Shown here one piece after another: positions 37,940 to 45,697 of a stretch of DNA of 64,000 nucleotides. This DNA is from Rikenella microfusus DSM 15922. Its GTDB lineage: Bacteria; Bacteroidota; Bacteroidia; Bacteroidales; Rikenellaceae. Numbering within the stretch: the stretch's first letter is position 1; every line of letters begins with the position of its first letter. The notes beneath the pieces were generated by a model that was given only the letters and a program-made list of their open reading frames with translations, made no database searches and was not told the origin of the DNA. The stretch is taken from NCBI RefSeq assembly GCF_000427365.1, contig NZ_KE386488.1:868001-932000 (forward strand), written 5' to 3'. A program made the translations under genes and the position numbers.

Positions 37940-38901
37940 TATTGGAGTTTCACGTTATCCACCCACAGACTGTTGCCCACCGTGCCCACATAAGCGCCGT
38001 CGTAGCTGGAAGACATCTGGAGGATCATATGGGTGGGGCGTTCGCCTTCCGGCGCCCAGCCGGTCTCGTGGATCGGCACCATCCGGCCCTTGCTGTTGCG
38101 GCACCAGTAGGCCCGTTCGTCCGGTACCAGTCCCATCTGGGGCCGGAACGCCGGGTTCCCGGTAATATCGCCGTAAAGTACGGGAATCGCATGGCCGTCG
38201 ATCCATTCGGGCGTATTCTTCCCGAACCGTTCGTTGGCCGTCCCCACGCGCTGGGCGTAAACGTTCCCGTCGGCGTCTTCCCACCGTTTCTGGAGCAGGA
38301 GGAGCACATCGGCGTAGTCCTGGCCCGGAACGGTTTTCTGGGCGCTGAAACCGGTAGCTTTGATCCGGTTCGCCGAACCGTCGGTGCGGAATTTGTAGTC
38401 CAGCACCAGCGCCGTCGGCCGGTCGGTGAACGGCACGCCGTGATTCAGCTTGGCCAGGGGGTTTTTGGTGTCTTTGATCGGTTCGAGCATCTCGCCGAAG
38501 AAGATACTGCCCGACGCCAACACGGAAATATTGACGATCCCCAACACTTTGACCGTTTCCATTTTGGTGTCGAGACGGGCGCAGAACCCGTCTCCGCGCC
38601 GTTCGGGGAAGACGGTCGCGCTGCATTTGGTGATGCCGCTCACTTTGGCCATCACGTTGGAGGTCCTCCACGGGGATTTGGGGTTGCGCCGATATGGCGC
38701 GTCGCCCTTGATCGTGTCGCCGGGGGCGATTTCGTACAGGTAACGGACGTTGCCCCCGATCACGCCCGATTCCTTGATTTCGCGTACCGTCCACCGGTCG
38801 AAATCGCCGAAAGCGATGTTCACGGTTTTCTGTCCGGACGCCGGCAGGGCCGTCGTTCCCAATCCGGCGGCGACCATGAGCGCGGTGAATATTCTGTTCA
38901 T
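37936..38901 (-). CDS. PCMD-domain exported protein
   Basis: A 321-residue secreted or surface protein with a cleavable signal (MNRIFTALMVAAGLGTTALPASG). The body matches the PCMD (putative carbohydrate metabolism) domain seen in Bacteroidetes surface proteins: ASGSIFFGEMLEPI, GVPFTDRPTALVLDYKFR and the C-terminal VGNSLWVDNVKLQY. It adopts a beta-sandwich in relatives and is thought to bind glycans or surface components; the ligand is unknown. It is the first gene of the three-gene envelope unit with the barrel and the EptA-like enzyme. Confidence 0.78.
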   Translation of the reverse strand: MNRIFTALMVAAGLGTTALPASGQKTVNIAFGDFDRWTVREIKESGVIGGNVRYLYEIAPGDTIKGDAPYRRNPKSPWRTSNVMAKVSGITKCSATVFPERRGDGFCARLDTKMETVKVLGIVNISVLASGSIFFGEMLEPIKDTKNPLAKLNHGVPFTDRPTALVLDYKFRTDGSANRIKATGFSAQKTVPGQDYADVLLLLQKRWEDADGNVYAQRVGTANERFGKNTPEWIDGHAIPVLYGDITGNPAFRPQMGLVPDERAYWCRNSKGRMVPIHETGWAPEGERPTHMILQMSSSYDGAYVGTVGNSLWVDNVKLQY

Positions 38902-38974
38902 GTCTTGTCCTGTTCGTTTACATAGGGTCGGGGATTCCCGTCATCATTCTCTCAGGCAAGCATATACGGTTTTC

Positions 38975-39125
38975 CCCATTTTATATCTGCCTGAATTTCG
39001 GATAGTTTCGGCCTGCGCCCACCCCGGAGCCGCAAAGCGGCCTGAACGCAGGGCCGATGAACGGGATCATCGGCCGATACCAGGGGCAGGGGAGACTGTT
39101 TGCTTACTCTTCCGCTTAATTATCA
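38975..39125 (+). repeat. repeat F, copy 1 (in the PCMD 5' leader)
   Basis: About 150 bp beginning CTGCCTGAATTTCGGATAG and including TTTCGGCCTGCGCCCACCCC. Copy 2, in reverse orientation, lies at 41283-41440. They flank the AspT-type exchanger as an inverted pair and align by eye over most of their length with scattered differences. Confidence 0.6.
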
Positions 39126-39141
39126 GGCGATAACGGATTTG

Positions 39142-39149
39142 CAAAGATA
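39142..39149 (-). promoter_or_regulatory. -7 box upstream of the PCMD-barrel-EptA operon
   Basis: CAAAGATA on plus, TATCTTTG on minus, about 240 nt upstream of the PCMD start. The long leader contains repeat F copy 1. The rest of the 529-bp gap 38902-39430 holds a terminator and no gene. Confidence 0.45.
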
Positions 39150-39307
39150 CAAATTATCCGTAACTCTCCGGAAATTCGTTCATATTCCCGACATATAGAA
39201 CAATTTTGGCGTCGAATTTAGCATGTCCGGAGAGGTGTTCCATGCGATTTTATATTTCAACATGTCGAAATACCGCCCCGCCGGGACAGGTTTCCGGTCG
39301 CCGGCGC

Positions 39308-39350
39308 AAAAAAGACGCAGGGCCGGTCCGATTCACGGATTCCGGCCCTA
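39308..39350 (-). terminator. terminator of the AspT-type exchanger gene
   Basis: Stem AGGGCCGG(TCCG) / (CGGA)TTCCGGCCCT (39319-39350). On the minus strand it is followed by GCGTCTTTTTT. Confidence 0.7.
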
Positions 39351-39430
39351 TGTTTCCGGATTCGTTCCGCCGGCAACGGAACCTGCGACGGCTCCTTTCG
39401 CCGTCCGTTCCGGTCGGCGAAAGGTCTCTG

Positions 39431-41134
39431 TCAGCCGACCAGCAGGACAATCACCACGCCCCAGATAATCAGCAACGTATTGCCGATGGCATAGGTGATC
39501 GTATAGCCCATCGCCGGCACCGTGCTTTCCAGCGTCTCCTCCACGGCTCCCAATGCCGCCGTGGTCGTGCGTGCCCCGGAACAGCAACCCAGCGTCAGCG
39601 CGTCGTTGAACTTGAAGAGGTATTTCCCGATAAAAATACCCGAAATCAACGGTAGGGAGGTCGCCACCGCTCCTACGATGAACAGGCTCCAGCCCACCTC
39701 CTGGAAACCCCGGATGAACGTCGGCCCCGTGGAGATACCCACGATCGCGATGAAGACATTCAGCCCTACATTGTTCATGAACCACACCGCCGGTTCGGGG
39801 ATGCCGCCCAGGTTGGGCCGTTTCGCCCGCAGCCAGCCGCACACCAGCCCTGCGATCAGCACGCCCCCGCTGACCGTCAGGCTCAGCGGGATGCTCCCGA
39901 TCCGCGTGACCAATATCCATCCGAAAATCAATCCTCCGAGCACGATTCCCAAACCGGCCAGCGTCATGCTGCTCTTTTCCGTCGCCGGGTCGCCGAACCC
40001 CAGGCGGGCCGCCGCGCGGTCCACGTCCTGCCTGAGTCCGATCAGTTCGATCCGGTCGCCCGTATCGAGCCTGCCGCCCCCGAATACGGGTATTTTCACC
40101 CCGGTACGCGTGATGCTGCGGATCATCACCCCGTGCATGAAGTCCGACTTCAGCAGCTCGCGGATACACATCCCCGAAGCCTCTTTCCTGCCGACCACGA
40201 CGGAGAGTTTTTCCACATTGAAATTCACCAGTTCTTCGTCCACGATTTCCGCCCCGATCCAATCTTCCTCCTCGATCACGAACTCCCGCCGGCCGCTGAC
40301 CACGATTTCGTCGCCCCGGTAGAGCATCATTTTAGGCGTCACGTCGCGGATTTTCCCCTGTTGGCGCAACCGTTCGACGAAAATACGCTTCCCCTGCTTG
40401 CGCATGTTTTCCTCGAACTCGCGCACCGTGCGGCCCGGAGCGAACCATTCGTTATCGGCGCTGAAGGCCCGGAACACGATAGCCCGTACCGCCGGATTGA
40501 ACCCCGGCTGGGCGCTGACATCCTCGCCCATCCGGCTCTCCAGCTCCCTGGCGGCCGCTTTCACTTTGTTCACCCCGCCCAGCAGACGCGGCCCCAGCGT
40601 TCCCAGCAGCCAGGCCGATCCCGCGGTACCGTAGATGTAGGTAACGGCATAGACGACAGGCATCGTGCTCAGATCCAGGTTTTTGAGGTTCGGCATCTCC
40701 CGTATCGTATCGGTCGCCACTCCCAGTACCGCGGACATCGTCTGCGAACCGGCCATCAGGCCCGCGGCCTGCGCCGCATCGTACCCCATCACCAGCGCGC
40801 ATAACCACACCGATCCCAGACACAGCAGGCAAACCACCACCGCGAACGCCACCTGCGGCAGCCCGTCTTTACGCAGCCCCCGGAAAAACTGAGGGCCGAC
40901 GGCATACCCCACGGCGAAAAGGAACATCAGGAAAAAGAGCGTTTTGGCCGGTTCGGGGATTTCGATTTTCATCTGCCCGACGAGTACCCCTACGAGCAAT
41001 ACGCTGGTGACGGTGCCGAGCGAAAAACTTTTGTATCGGAATTTGCCGATCCAAAAGCCGACCGCCACGGTCAGGAAAACGGCCAGCGCGGCGTTCTCCT
41101 GGAAAAATTGGACTAAATCGGTTCCGGTAAACAT
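39431..41134 (-). CDS. AspT/YidE/YbjL-type antiporter with two RCK_C (TrkA-C) domains
   Basis: A 567-residue membrane protein. Two hydrophobic halves (about 1-185 and 385-567, each with five or six helices) flank a central soluble region with two TrkA-C-like domains (about 205-285 and 295-375: RDVTPKMMLYRGDEIVVSG, GGRLDTGDRIELIGLRQD). Repeat GSQTMSAVLG in half one and GCCSGARTTTAALGAVEE in half two carry the family's helix motif. AspT exchanges aspartate for alanine, but most homologues have no known substrate. It stands alone between inverted copies of repeat F. Confidence 0.9.
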   Translation of the reverse strand: MFTGTDLVQFFQENAALAVFLTVAVGFWIGKFRYKSFSLGTVTSVLLVGVLVGQMKIEIPEPAKTLFFLMFLFAVGYAVGPQFFRGLRKDGLPQVAFAVVVCLLCLGSVWLCALVMGYDAAQAAGLMAGSQTMSAVLGVATDTIREMPNLKNLDLSTMPVVYAVTYIYGTAGSAWLLGTLGPRLLGGVNKVKAAARELESRMGEDVSAQPGFNPAVRAIVFRAFSADNEWFAPGRTVREFEENMRKQGKRIFVERLRQQGKIRDVTPKMMLYRGDEIVVSGRREFVIEEEDWIGAEIVDEELVNFNVEKLSVVVGRKEASGMCIRELLKSDFMHGVMIRSITRTGVKIPVFGGGRLDTGDRIELIGLRQDVDRAAARLGFGDPATEKSSMTLAGLGIVLGGLIFGWILVTRIGSIPLSLTVSGGVLIAGLVCGWLRAKRPNLGGIPEPAVWFMNNVGLNVFIAIVGISTGPTFIRGFQEVGWSLFIVGAVATSLPLISGIFIGKYLFKFNDALTLGCCSGARTTTAALGAVEETLESTVPAMGYTITYAIGNTLLIIWGVVIVLLVG

Positions 41135-41176
41135 GATTCGATATTTTTAGTAATTATATGCTATTTTACACTGCCT

Positions 41177-41262
41177 GCTTTTTCGGCTCGTGCCGGACCC
41201 TCCGGGTCTTTTGCCCGGGTTTGCACCGCTTCACATCGTCCGGCGCGGAGCCGAAAGGGAGG
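41177..41262 (+). repeat. repeat E, copy 1
   Basis: Core TTTTTCGGCTCGTGCCGG...CTCCGGGTCTTTTGCCCGGG...GAGCCGAAAGG with AT-rich outer arms TATTTTACAC and GTGTAAACGTATA. Copy 2 is at 48601-48732. Both are imperfect palindromes outside genes. Confidence 0.65.
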
Positions 41263-41282
41263 TTGTGTAAACGTATATAGTC

Positions 41283-41440
41283 CGCCTTTTTAATAAGCCG
41301 ATCTGCATTTCCCCGGCATCGGACAACGATTCCGCCCATCGGCCTTCCGCCCAAGCTGCTTTGTGCGGTTCCGGGGTAAGCACGGGCCGAAAGCATCCGA
41401 AATTCCGGCATACACACAGATAGAAAAAGTCGTATGGATA
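41283..41440 (-). repeat. repeat F, copy 2
   Basis: Reverse-complement relative of 38975-39125: on the minus strand it reads GCCGGAATTTCGGATGCTTT followed by CGGCCCGTGCTTACCCCGGAA. It lies upstream of the AspT-type gene. The surrounding gap 41135-41691 otherwise contains repeat E copy 1 and the pdxH promoter, and no gene I can support. Confidence 0.6.
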
Positions 41441-41681
41441 GCATAACGGGAACCGCATGCCGCAATCACTGTGCCGAAAAATGCCCGCAGGACATCGAAA
41501 TACGAAAAAGAGGCCGCCGGAGAAAAATTGCACCGTTTTTGCGATGCTCTTGATGAGGAGGATTATATACGGCTTTTCTTGCGTATAGTCCCGTTTCCGC
41601 TCCGCGCCGGAGGGATTCCAGCGCGGGCGGGCAGATGCGGTACAGAAGATGATATATAATCGGGATCGCTAAAGATATAAA

Positions 41682-41689
41682 TACTTTTG
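41682..41689 (+). promoter_or_regulatory. -7 box of pdxH
   Basis: TACTTTTG fits TAnnTTTG and ends 2 nt before the pdxH ATG, implying a leaderless transcript. Confidence 0.5.
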
Positions 41690-41691
41690 CA

Positions 41692-42339
41692 ATGGACTTG
41701 TCCGGAATCCGAAAAGAATATACGCGGGGCGGGTTGAACCGCCGCGACGTGCCGCCCGACCCGTTGATTTTGTTCGAACAGTGGCTGGCTACGGCAGTCG
41801 GAGCGCAGGAGATAACCGAGCCGACCGCGATGGCGGTCGGCACCGTTTCGGCCGACTGCCGCCCGTCGATACGCACCGTGCTGCTTAAAGAACTGCGCGA
41901 CGGGCAGTTCGTCTTCTTCACCCATTACGAAAGCCGCAAAGGGAGGCAATTGGCGGCTAATCCGCAGGTCGCCCTGTCGTTCCTGTGGTACCCGCTCGAA
42001 AGGCAGGTCCATATCGAGGGAACGGCGGAACGGATTTCGCCCGAAGAGTCGGACGCTTACTTCCGTTCACGGCCGCCCGGCAGCCGGATCGGGGCGGCCG
42101 TGTCGCCGCAAAGCCGGCCGATACCGGGGCGTGCATGGTTAGCGGAGGCTTACGAAGCGAAACTCGCGGAAGCCGAATCGTCGGACACCCCCGTCGAACG
42201 CCCCGAGCACTGGGGCGGGGTGGCCGTAACGCCCGTACGGATCGAATTCTGGCAGGGGCGCGAAAACCGCCTGCACGACCGGATACTCTACACCCGGCAG
42301 GACGACGGTTCGTGGCGGATCGAACGGCTTGCGCCTTGA
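41692..42339 (+). CDS. pdxH: pyridoxamine 5'-phosphate oxidase
   Basis: PdxH is the FMN enzyme making pyridoxal 5'-phosphate from PNP or PMP. The 215-residue protein has the expected order: IRKEYTRGGL at the N-terminus, PTAMAVGTVSADCRPSIRTVLLK, FVFFTHYESRKGRQL (FMN phosphate binding), LSFLWYPLERQVHIEG, and the C-terminal signature IEFWQGRENRLHDRI ending in IERLAP. Length is normal. A TAnnTTTG box abuts the start codon. It converges on the DUF2271-like gene with only 36 bp between stops. Confidence 0.96.
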   Translation: MDLSGIRKEYTRGGLNRRDVPPDPLILFEQWLATAVGAQEITEPTAMAVGTVSADCRPSIRTVLLKELRDGQFVFFTHYESRKGRQLAANPQVALSFLWYPLERQVHIEGTAERISPEESDAYFRSRPPGSRIGAAVSPQSRPIPGRAWLAEAYEAKLAEAESSDTPVERPEHWGGVAVTPVRIEFWQGRENRLHDRILYTRQDDGSWRIERLAP

Positions 42340-42375
42340 GGACGCAGCGCCGCCACGGGTTTTCAACCGGCTCCG

Positions 42376-43104
42376 TCACCGTGCCGTTACGGTGATCCGT
42401 TCGACGATACCGAGCGCCGTGGTCAGGGTCGAAAGATCGGGATCGACCGTTCCGTCCGTCCCGTCCGGACTGCTGTGGCCGACCAATACGGCATGGAACG
42501 CCTTTTGTCCCGAATCCAGATCGACCCGCGCCGCATAGACCAGGGCGGGCTGTCCGCTTCCCATCTTTCCGCCCGACCAGCCGGCCGTGCCCGGCGCGGC
42601 GTCTTTCGGGTAAAAATCGTTGAAATCGGTCGAATGGTTGATTTCCGCTTTCACGACGAACCGGCGCGGCAGTTCGCCGGACGAAAAACCTATCCCGAAC
42701 CCGGCCCGCGGAGTCGCCCCGGAGACAGCGTCCGTCAGCGGCCGTTTTTCGGTCGGCAGGAAAAGTCCGTCTTCGTAACGCACTCCCCGCGCGTAGCACC
42801 AGACCGGCAGGGCCTCCTTGCGGCGGTTTCCGCCCGACATCACCCAGCCCTGCGTGGCGATCTTTTCGCTCGCATAGAGCGTCGTCAGGTAACGGCCCGC
42901 CGTATCTTCGACCCAAACGGCGATCTGGGGCGCATTTTTGCGGCCGATCCCCAGGAAAAGCGGAAAATCATGCAGCCAGTTTTCGCCCTGTTCGACCGTT
43001 ATCTGCAAATCCCCGGCACCGTATCGCGCCGCTTCCTGCCGGCAGGAGCCGCAAAGTCCCAAAGCAATCGGTACGGCTGCCATCCACGCATATACCTTCG
43101 TCAT
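42376..43104 (-). CDS. DUF2271-like exported protein, probably a lipoprotein
   Basis: A 242-residue protein with an N-terminal export signal ending in LGLCGSC. One of the two cysteines could be lipidated, although neither context is an ideal lipobox. The mature domain (ITVEQGENWLHDFPLFLG, APQIAVWVEDTAGRYLTTLYASEK, RKEALPVWCYARG) resembles the DUF2271 periplasmic domain. A second half (PRRFVVKAEINHSTDFNDFY, GGKMGSGQPALVYAARVDL) follows. Its start overlaps the TetR stop by four bases, so it is translationally coupled to the regulator and is the likely regulated output. Function is unknown. Confidence 0.72.
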   Translation of the reverse strand: MTKVYAWMAAVPIALGLCGSCRQEAARYGAGDLQITVEQGENWLHDFPLFLGIGRKNAPQIAVWVEDTAGRYLTTLYASEKIATQGWVMSGGNRRKEALPVWCYARGVRYEDGLFLPTEKRPLTDAVSGATPRAGFGIGFSSGELPRRFVVKAEINHSTDFNDFYPKDAAPGTAGWSGGKMGSGQPALVYAARVDLDSGQKAFHAVLVGHSSPDGTDGTVDPDLSTLTTALGIVERITVTAR

Positions 43105-43727
43105 TTCGATTTGTTTTTCAGATTCTCCAGCCACAGATCGACCAATGCGTCGATCCCTTCGGCATATTGTTCCCAGCCGGCGTTCCGCTGCAACGGGATG
43201 CCGTTGTAGGCCGGGCAGTTCTCTTCCAGCAAAGCCAGGTAGCTGACCGAGGCTGAAATCATCGTCGCTATCGAAGCCACTTCGGCCCGCGGCCGGCCGG
43301 TCGCTTCGCTCACGGCTTCCACCAACCGCAGCCCCGCCGCTTCGCGCTGGCCCCGCAGTTCGGCGATAAGCGCGTTATTGCCGTTCAGCTCCCATCGGTA
43401 GAGTCGCCGCAGCGTCGTATCGCTGCGCAGACGGTCGATCTGACCGCGGAACATCTGTTTCAGGAAAGGGGCCAGATGCTTCTTTTTCGGTATTTCGGGC
43501 CGGTAGTTGATCCAGAAGTCGTGTTTGCGGATATAGGCCGCTATCAATCCGTCCAGCGATCCGAAATAGCGGTATATCAACATCTTGGATACTCCGGCCC
43601 GGGCTGCTGCCGCATTGACTCCCAACTTCTCGAATCCCTCTTCGGCCACGAGTCCGCCGACAGCCTCCAATAGGGCGTTTTCCGTCGCCTCTCGGTCCTT
43701 TTCCATCCGTATTTTCCGTTGCACCAT
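43101..43727 (-). CDS. TetR/AcrR-family transcriptional regulator
   Basis: A 208-residue dimeric repressor-type protein. The N-terminal HTH is clear (ENALLEAVGGLVAEEGF, then GVNAAAARAGVSKMLIYRYF at about 35-55). The C-terminal all-helical domain would bind an unknown ligand. It is the first gene of a two-gene unit with the DUF2271-like exported protein (ATGA overlap). Two palindromes of the form TATGTTAC-N6-GTnAC lie in its own promoter, so autoregulation is strongly suggested. Confidence 0.92.
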   Translation of the reverse strand: MVQRKIRMEKDREATENALLEAVGGLVAEEGFEKLGVNAAAARAGVSKMLIYRYFGSLDGLIAAYIRKHDFWINYRPEIPKKKHLAPFLKQMFRGQIDRLRSDTTLRRLYRWELNGNNALIAELRGQREAAGLRLVEAVSEATGRPRAEVASIATMISASVSYLALLEENCPAYNGIPLQRNAGWEQYAEGIDALVDLWLENLKNKSK

Positions 43728-43734
43728 GTCCGGT

Positions 43735-43756
43735 TATGTTACCATTCGGTCACAAA
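43735..43756. promoter_or_regulatory. second, imperfect TetR operator
   Basis: TATGTTAC at 43735-43742, six-base spacer, then GTCACAA, a degenerate copy of the perfect operator next to it. Centre-to-centre spacing is 24 bp, and it lies between the -7 box and the start codon. Confidence 0.6.
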
Positions 43757-43760
43757 TATA
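43753..43760 (-). promoter_or_regulatory. tetR promoter -7 box
   Basis: CAAATATA on plus, TATATTTG on minus, with TTG (plus CAA at 43781-43783) 20 nt upstream as a -33 element. About 25 nt separate it from the ATG at 43727. Confidence 0.75.
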
Positions 43761-43780
43761 TGTTACTTATCGGTAACATA
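43759..43780. promoter_or_regulatory. perfect TetR operator
   Basis: Perfect 8-bp dyad TATGTTAC-TTATCG-GTAACATA. It fills the spacer between the -33 and -7 elements of the tetR promoter, an ideal place to block RNA polymerase. Confidence 0.75.
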
Positions 43781-43793
43781 CAAGTGAAATATT

Positions 43794-43818
43794 AAGCCGG
43801 ACCGCGAAAGTCCGGCTT
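43794..43818. terminator. hairpin after the DyP peroxidase gene
   Basis: 9-bp stem AAGCCGGAC / GTCCGGCTT (43794-43802 with 43810-43818). The T-run is better on the plus strand, but the hairpin also closes the minus-strand DyP gene. Confidence 0.55.
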
Positions 43819-43837
43819 TTTACCTGGCGGGGGACGG

Positions 43838-44785
43838 TTATTCGCCCAGTTCGCCGAGCAGGTCGAACGAGGGAGCGAAGAACAGCGTGCCCGTAACGGC
43901 CGTGCTGAAATCCAGCAGGCGGTCGGTGTTCCCTTCCGGTTCGCCGACGAACATGCGTTCGAGCATCGTGCGTGTGGTTGAAAAAGTGCCCGCGTAACCG
44001 ATAAAATAGGTTCCGTACTCGCCTTTCGAAGTATTGGCGAAAGGCATGTTGGCCCGGACGATTTTCAGCTCGTCGCCGATATTGGTCACCGCGTTGTGGG
44101 CGTCGGCGGGTTTCTCCTCGTCCGAAAGCTCCACATCGTCGAATTTCCGGCGGCCGATTACCTTCTCCTGTTCTTCGACCGGCAGCGCGTTCCACGCTTT
44201 CATGTCGTGGATGTACTTCTGTACGAAGACATAACTTCCCCCGGCGAAGGAGGGGTCTTCGTCGCCGATCAGGGCGAAGGAGCGGGGATTCTCATCGACG
44301 GCCGGATTTTCGGTACCGTCCACGAAGCCGATGATGGCCCGGCCGTCGTGGAACCGGAAACCGTGTGTCTCGTCCTCCGGTTCGACCGTGCCGTCGAGCT
44401 TCCGGTCGAGGATCGACGCGAATTCGAAACACAGCGCCATGCGCCGGGCGCGGATATGGAAAAAGAGGTCGCCGGGCGTCGAAACGGCGGTATGTTTCGG
44501 TCCTCTGATCTCTTCGAAAGGCTCCAGTTCGGCCGGTTTCGGGCGTCCGGGGAAGAGCCTCCCCCAAGCCTGCGCGCCGAATCCCATTACGGCGCTGAAC
44601 TGTTCCTGCGGATAACGGTTCGTCATGCTGCGGATCAGGGCCGAGAAATTGGCGCAAACGTCTTTGACGGCATCGGCCGTGCCGGGAAGGTCTTTCAGCG
44701 TATAGACGATAAAGATGGCGTTTTCGCCGGGGCGTTCGGTCACTCCCTGGGGGAAATGCGCGATATGGTTCGTTTCGGTATCCAT
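43838..44785 (-). CDS. DyP-type haem peroxidase
   Basis: A 315-residue dye-decolourising peroxidase without a signal peptide, so cytoplasmic or encapsulated. The DyP motif GFVDGTENP contains the distal Asp156. The proximal haem ligand is probably His230 in ADAHNAVTN. RANMPFANTSKGEYGTYFIGYAGTFSTTRTMLERM carries the distal Arg region. It lies upstream of tetR on the same strand but before the tetR promoter and its operators. No encapsulin gene is adjacent. The ATG at 44785 is where homology starts. Confidence 0.93.
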   Translation of the reverse strand: MDTETNHIAHFPQGVTERPGENAIFIVYTLKDLPGTADAVKDVCANFSALIRSMTNRYPQEQFSAVMGFGAQAWGRLFPGRPKPAELEPFEEIRGPKHTAVSTPGDLFFHIRARRMALCFEFASILDRKLDGTVEPEDETHGFRFHDGRAIIGFVDGTENPAVDENPRSFALIGDEDPSFAGGSYVFVQKYIHDMKAWNALPVEEQEKVIGRRKFDDVELSDEEKPADAHNAVTNIGDELKIVRANMPFANTSKGEYGTYFIGYAGTFSTTRTMLERMFVGEPEGNTDRLLDFSTAVTGTLFFAPSFDLLGELGE

Positions 44786-45005
44786 AAATATGCTGTATTT
44801 GAAAATCGGACAGACGGCTGCCTGCTCAAAAATACGAAAACAATGGCAATTTACCGGCATATTTTAATGAATACGGAATCGCCCGTTACAAATCGGCCCA
44901 TTCCGCCGTTCGACCTCTCTTCAGCGGAACGGCGGTCTCCGGTACCAAAATAAAAAGAGACATACCGATTTGAGGTATGTCTCTTTTTCCGGATTACAAC
45001 CTGGG

Positions 45006-45090
45006 CGGAGAGGGAGGGATTCGAACCCCCGGAGCCTCGCAGCTCAACGGTTTTCAAGACCGCCGCAATCGACCACTCTGCCACCTCTCC
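45006..45090 (-). tRNA. tRNA-Ser (TGA anticodon)
   Basis: Minus strand begins GGAGAGGTGGCAGAGTGGTC, with acceptor stem GGAGAGG/CCTCTCC (45084-45090 with 45007-45013) and discriminator G. The anticodon loop CTTGAAAA gives TGA, a long variable arm (GTTGAGCTGCGAGGCTCC) marks class II, and GGTTCGAATCC is the T-loop. CCA is not cleanly encoded (CCCA follows). Confidence 0.95.
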
Positions 45091-45184
45091 GGGCACAAAA
45101 GTAGCGGTTTTTTCATTACGGCCAAAACACTGGCTCCTTTTTAGCCGAATCCGCCGGGTTCCTGCAAAAAAAATCATTAAATCC

Positions 45185-45214
45185 TTGGCAGTTACGTTTT
45201 ATAGGCTATATTTG
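45185..45214 (+). promoter_or_regulatory. promoter of the HU gene
   Basis: -33 TTGG at 45185-45188 and -7 TATATTTG at 45207-45214 with an 18-bp spacer, the best match to the Bacteroidetes sigma-A consensus in the window. The ATG is 45 bp downstream. Confidence 0.8.
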
Positions 45215-45258
45215 CAACGTACAATCGAGAAACTACTAACTCTCTAAATGTTACTGCT

Positions 45259-45534
45259 ATGAATAAAACTCAACTCGTCGATGCAATCGCTGCGGAAGCA
45301 GGACTGACCAAAGCCCAGGCTAAAAAAGCGCTCGAAGCTTTTATCGAGGTTACGGGCAAAACGCTGAAAGCAGGCGATAAGATCGCTTTGGTAGGCTTCG
45401 GCTCGTTCGGCGTGACCGAAAAACCGGCACGCACCGGCCGCAACCCGCGTACGGGCGCCACGATCAAGATCGCTGCCAAGAAAGTCGTTAAATTCAAGGC
45501 AGGAGCCGAACTCAGCGCAGCCGTAGAAAAATAG
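45259..45534 (+). CDS. HU-family nucleoid DNA-binding protein
   Basis: A 91-residue histone-like protein that bends DNA and compacts the nucleoid. It has the canonical [20 protein letters not shown] start, the helix [27 protein letters not shown], and the DNA-arm consensus [16 protein letters not shown] with the intercalating Pro. A consensus promoter precedes it, fitting high expression. A hairpin terminator follows and lspA has a separate promoter. Confidence 0.97.
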   Translation: MNKTQLVDAIAAEAGLTKAQAKKALEAFIEVTGKTLKAGDKIALVGFGSFGVTEKPARTGRNPRTGATIKIAAKKVVKFKAGAELSAAVEK

Positions 45535-45575
45535 TTTTCCGAAGGTTGCCGACAGCCTTATACCTGATCGAATAG

Positions 45576-45629
45576 TGCCGATCGCTTCCGTTCCGTCCCG
45601 AGGGCGGCGGAAAGATGATCGGCATTTTT
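45576..45629 (+). terminator. terminator after the HU gene
   Basis: Outer stem TGCCGATC / GATCGGCA (45576-45583 with 45617-45624) enclosing a GC-rich inner loop, followed by TTTTT. Confidence 0.6.
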
Positions 45630-45631
45630 AG

Positions 45632-45639
45632 TACCTTTG
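45632..45639 (+). promoter_or_regulatory. -7 box of lspA
   Basis: TACCTTTG, matching TAnnTTTG, immediately after the HU terminator and about 59 bp before the lspA start. Confidence 0.55.
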
Positions 45640-45697
45640 CCGCAGTCCGGTCCCGGCGGTTTTCCGAACCGTATCGCCGGCGGCAATGCTTTGTCCT

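Noticed and set aside
38902-41691. Insertion sequence or transposon around the AspT-type gene
   Set aside because: There are inverted flanking repeats but no transposase, and no target duplication was recognised; kept only as a finding about repeats.
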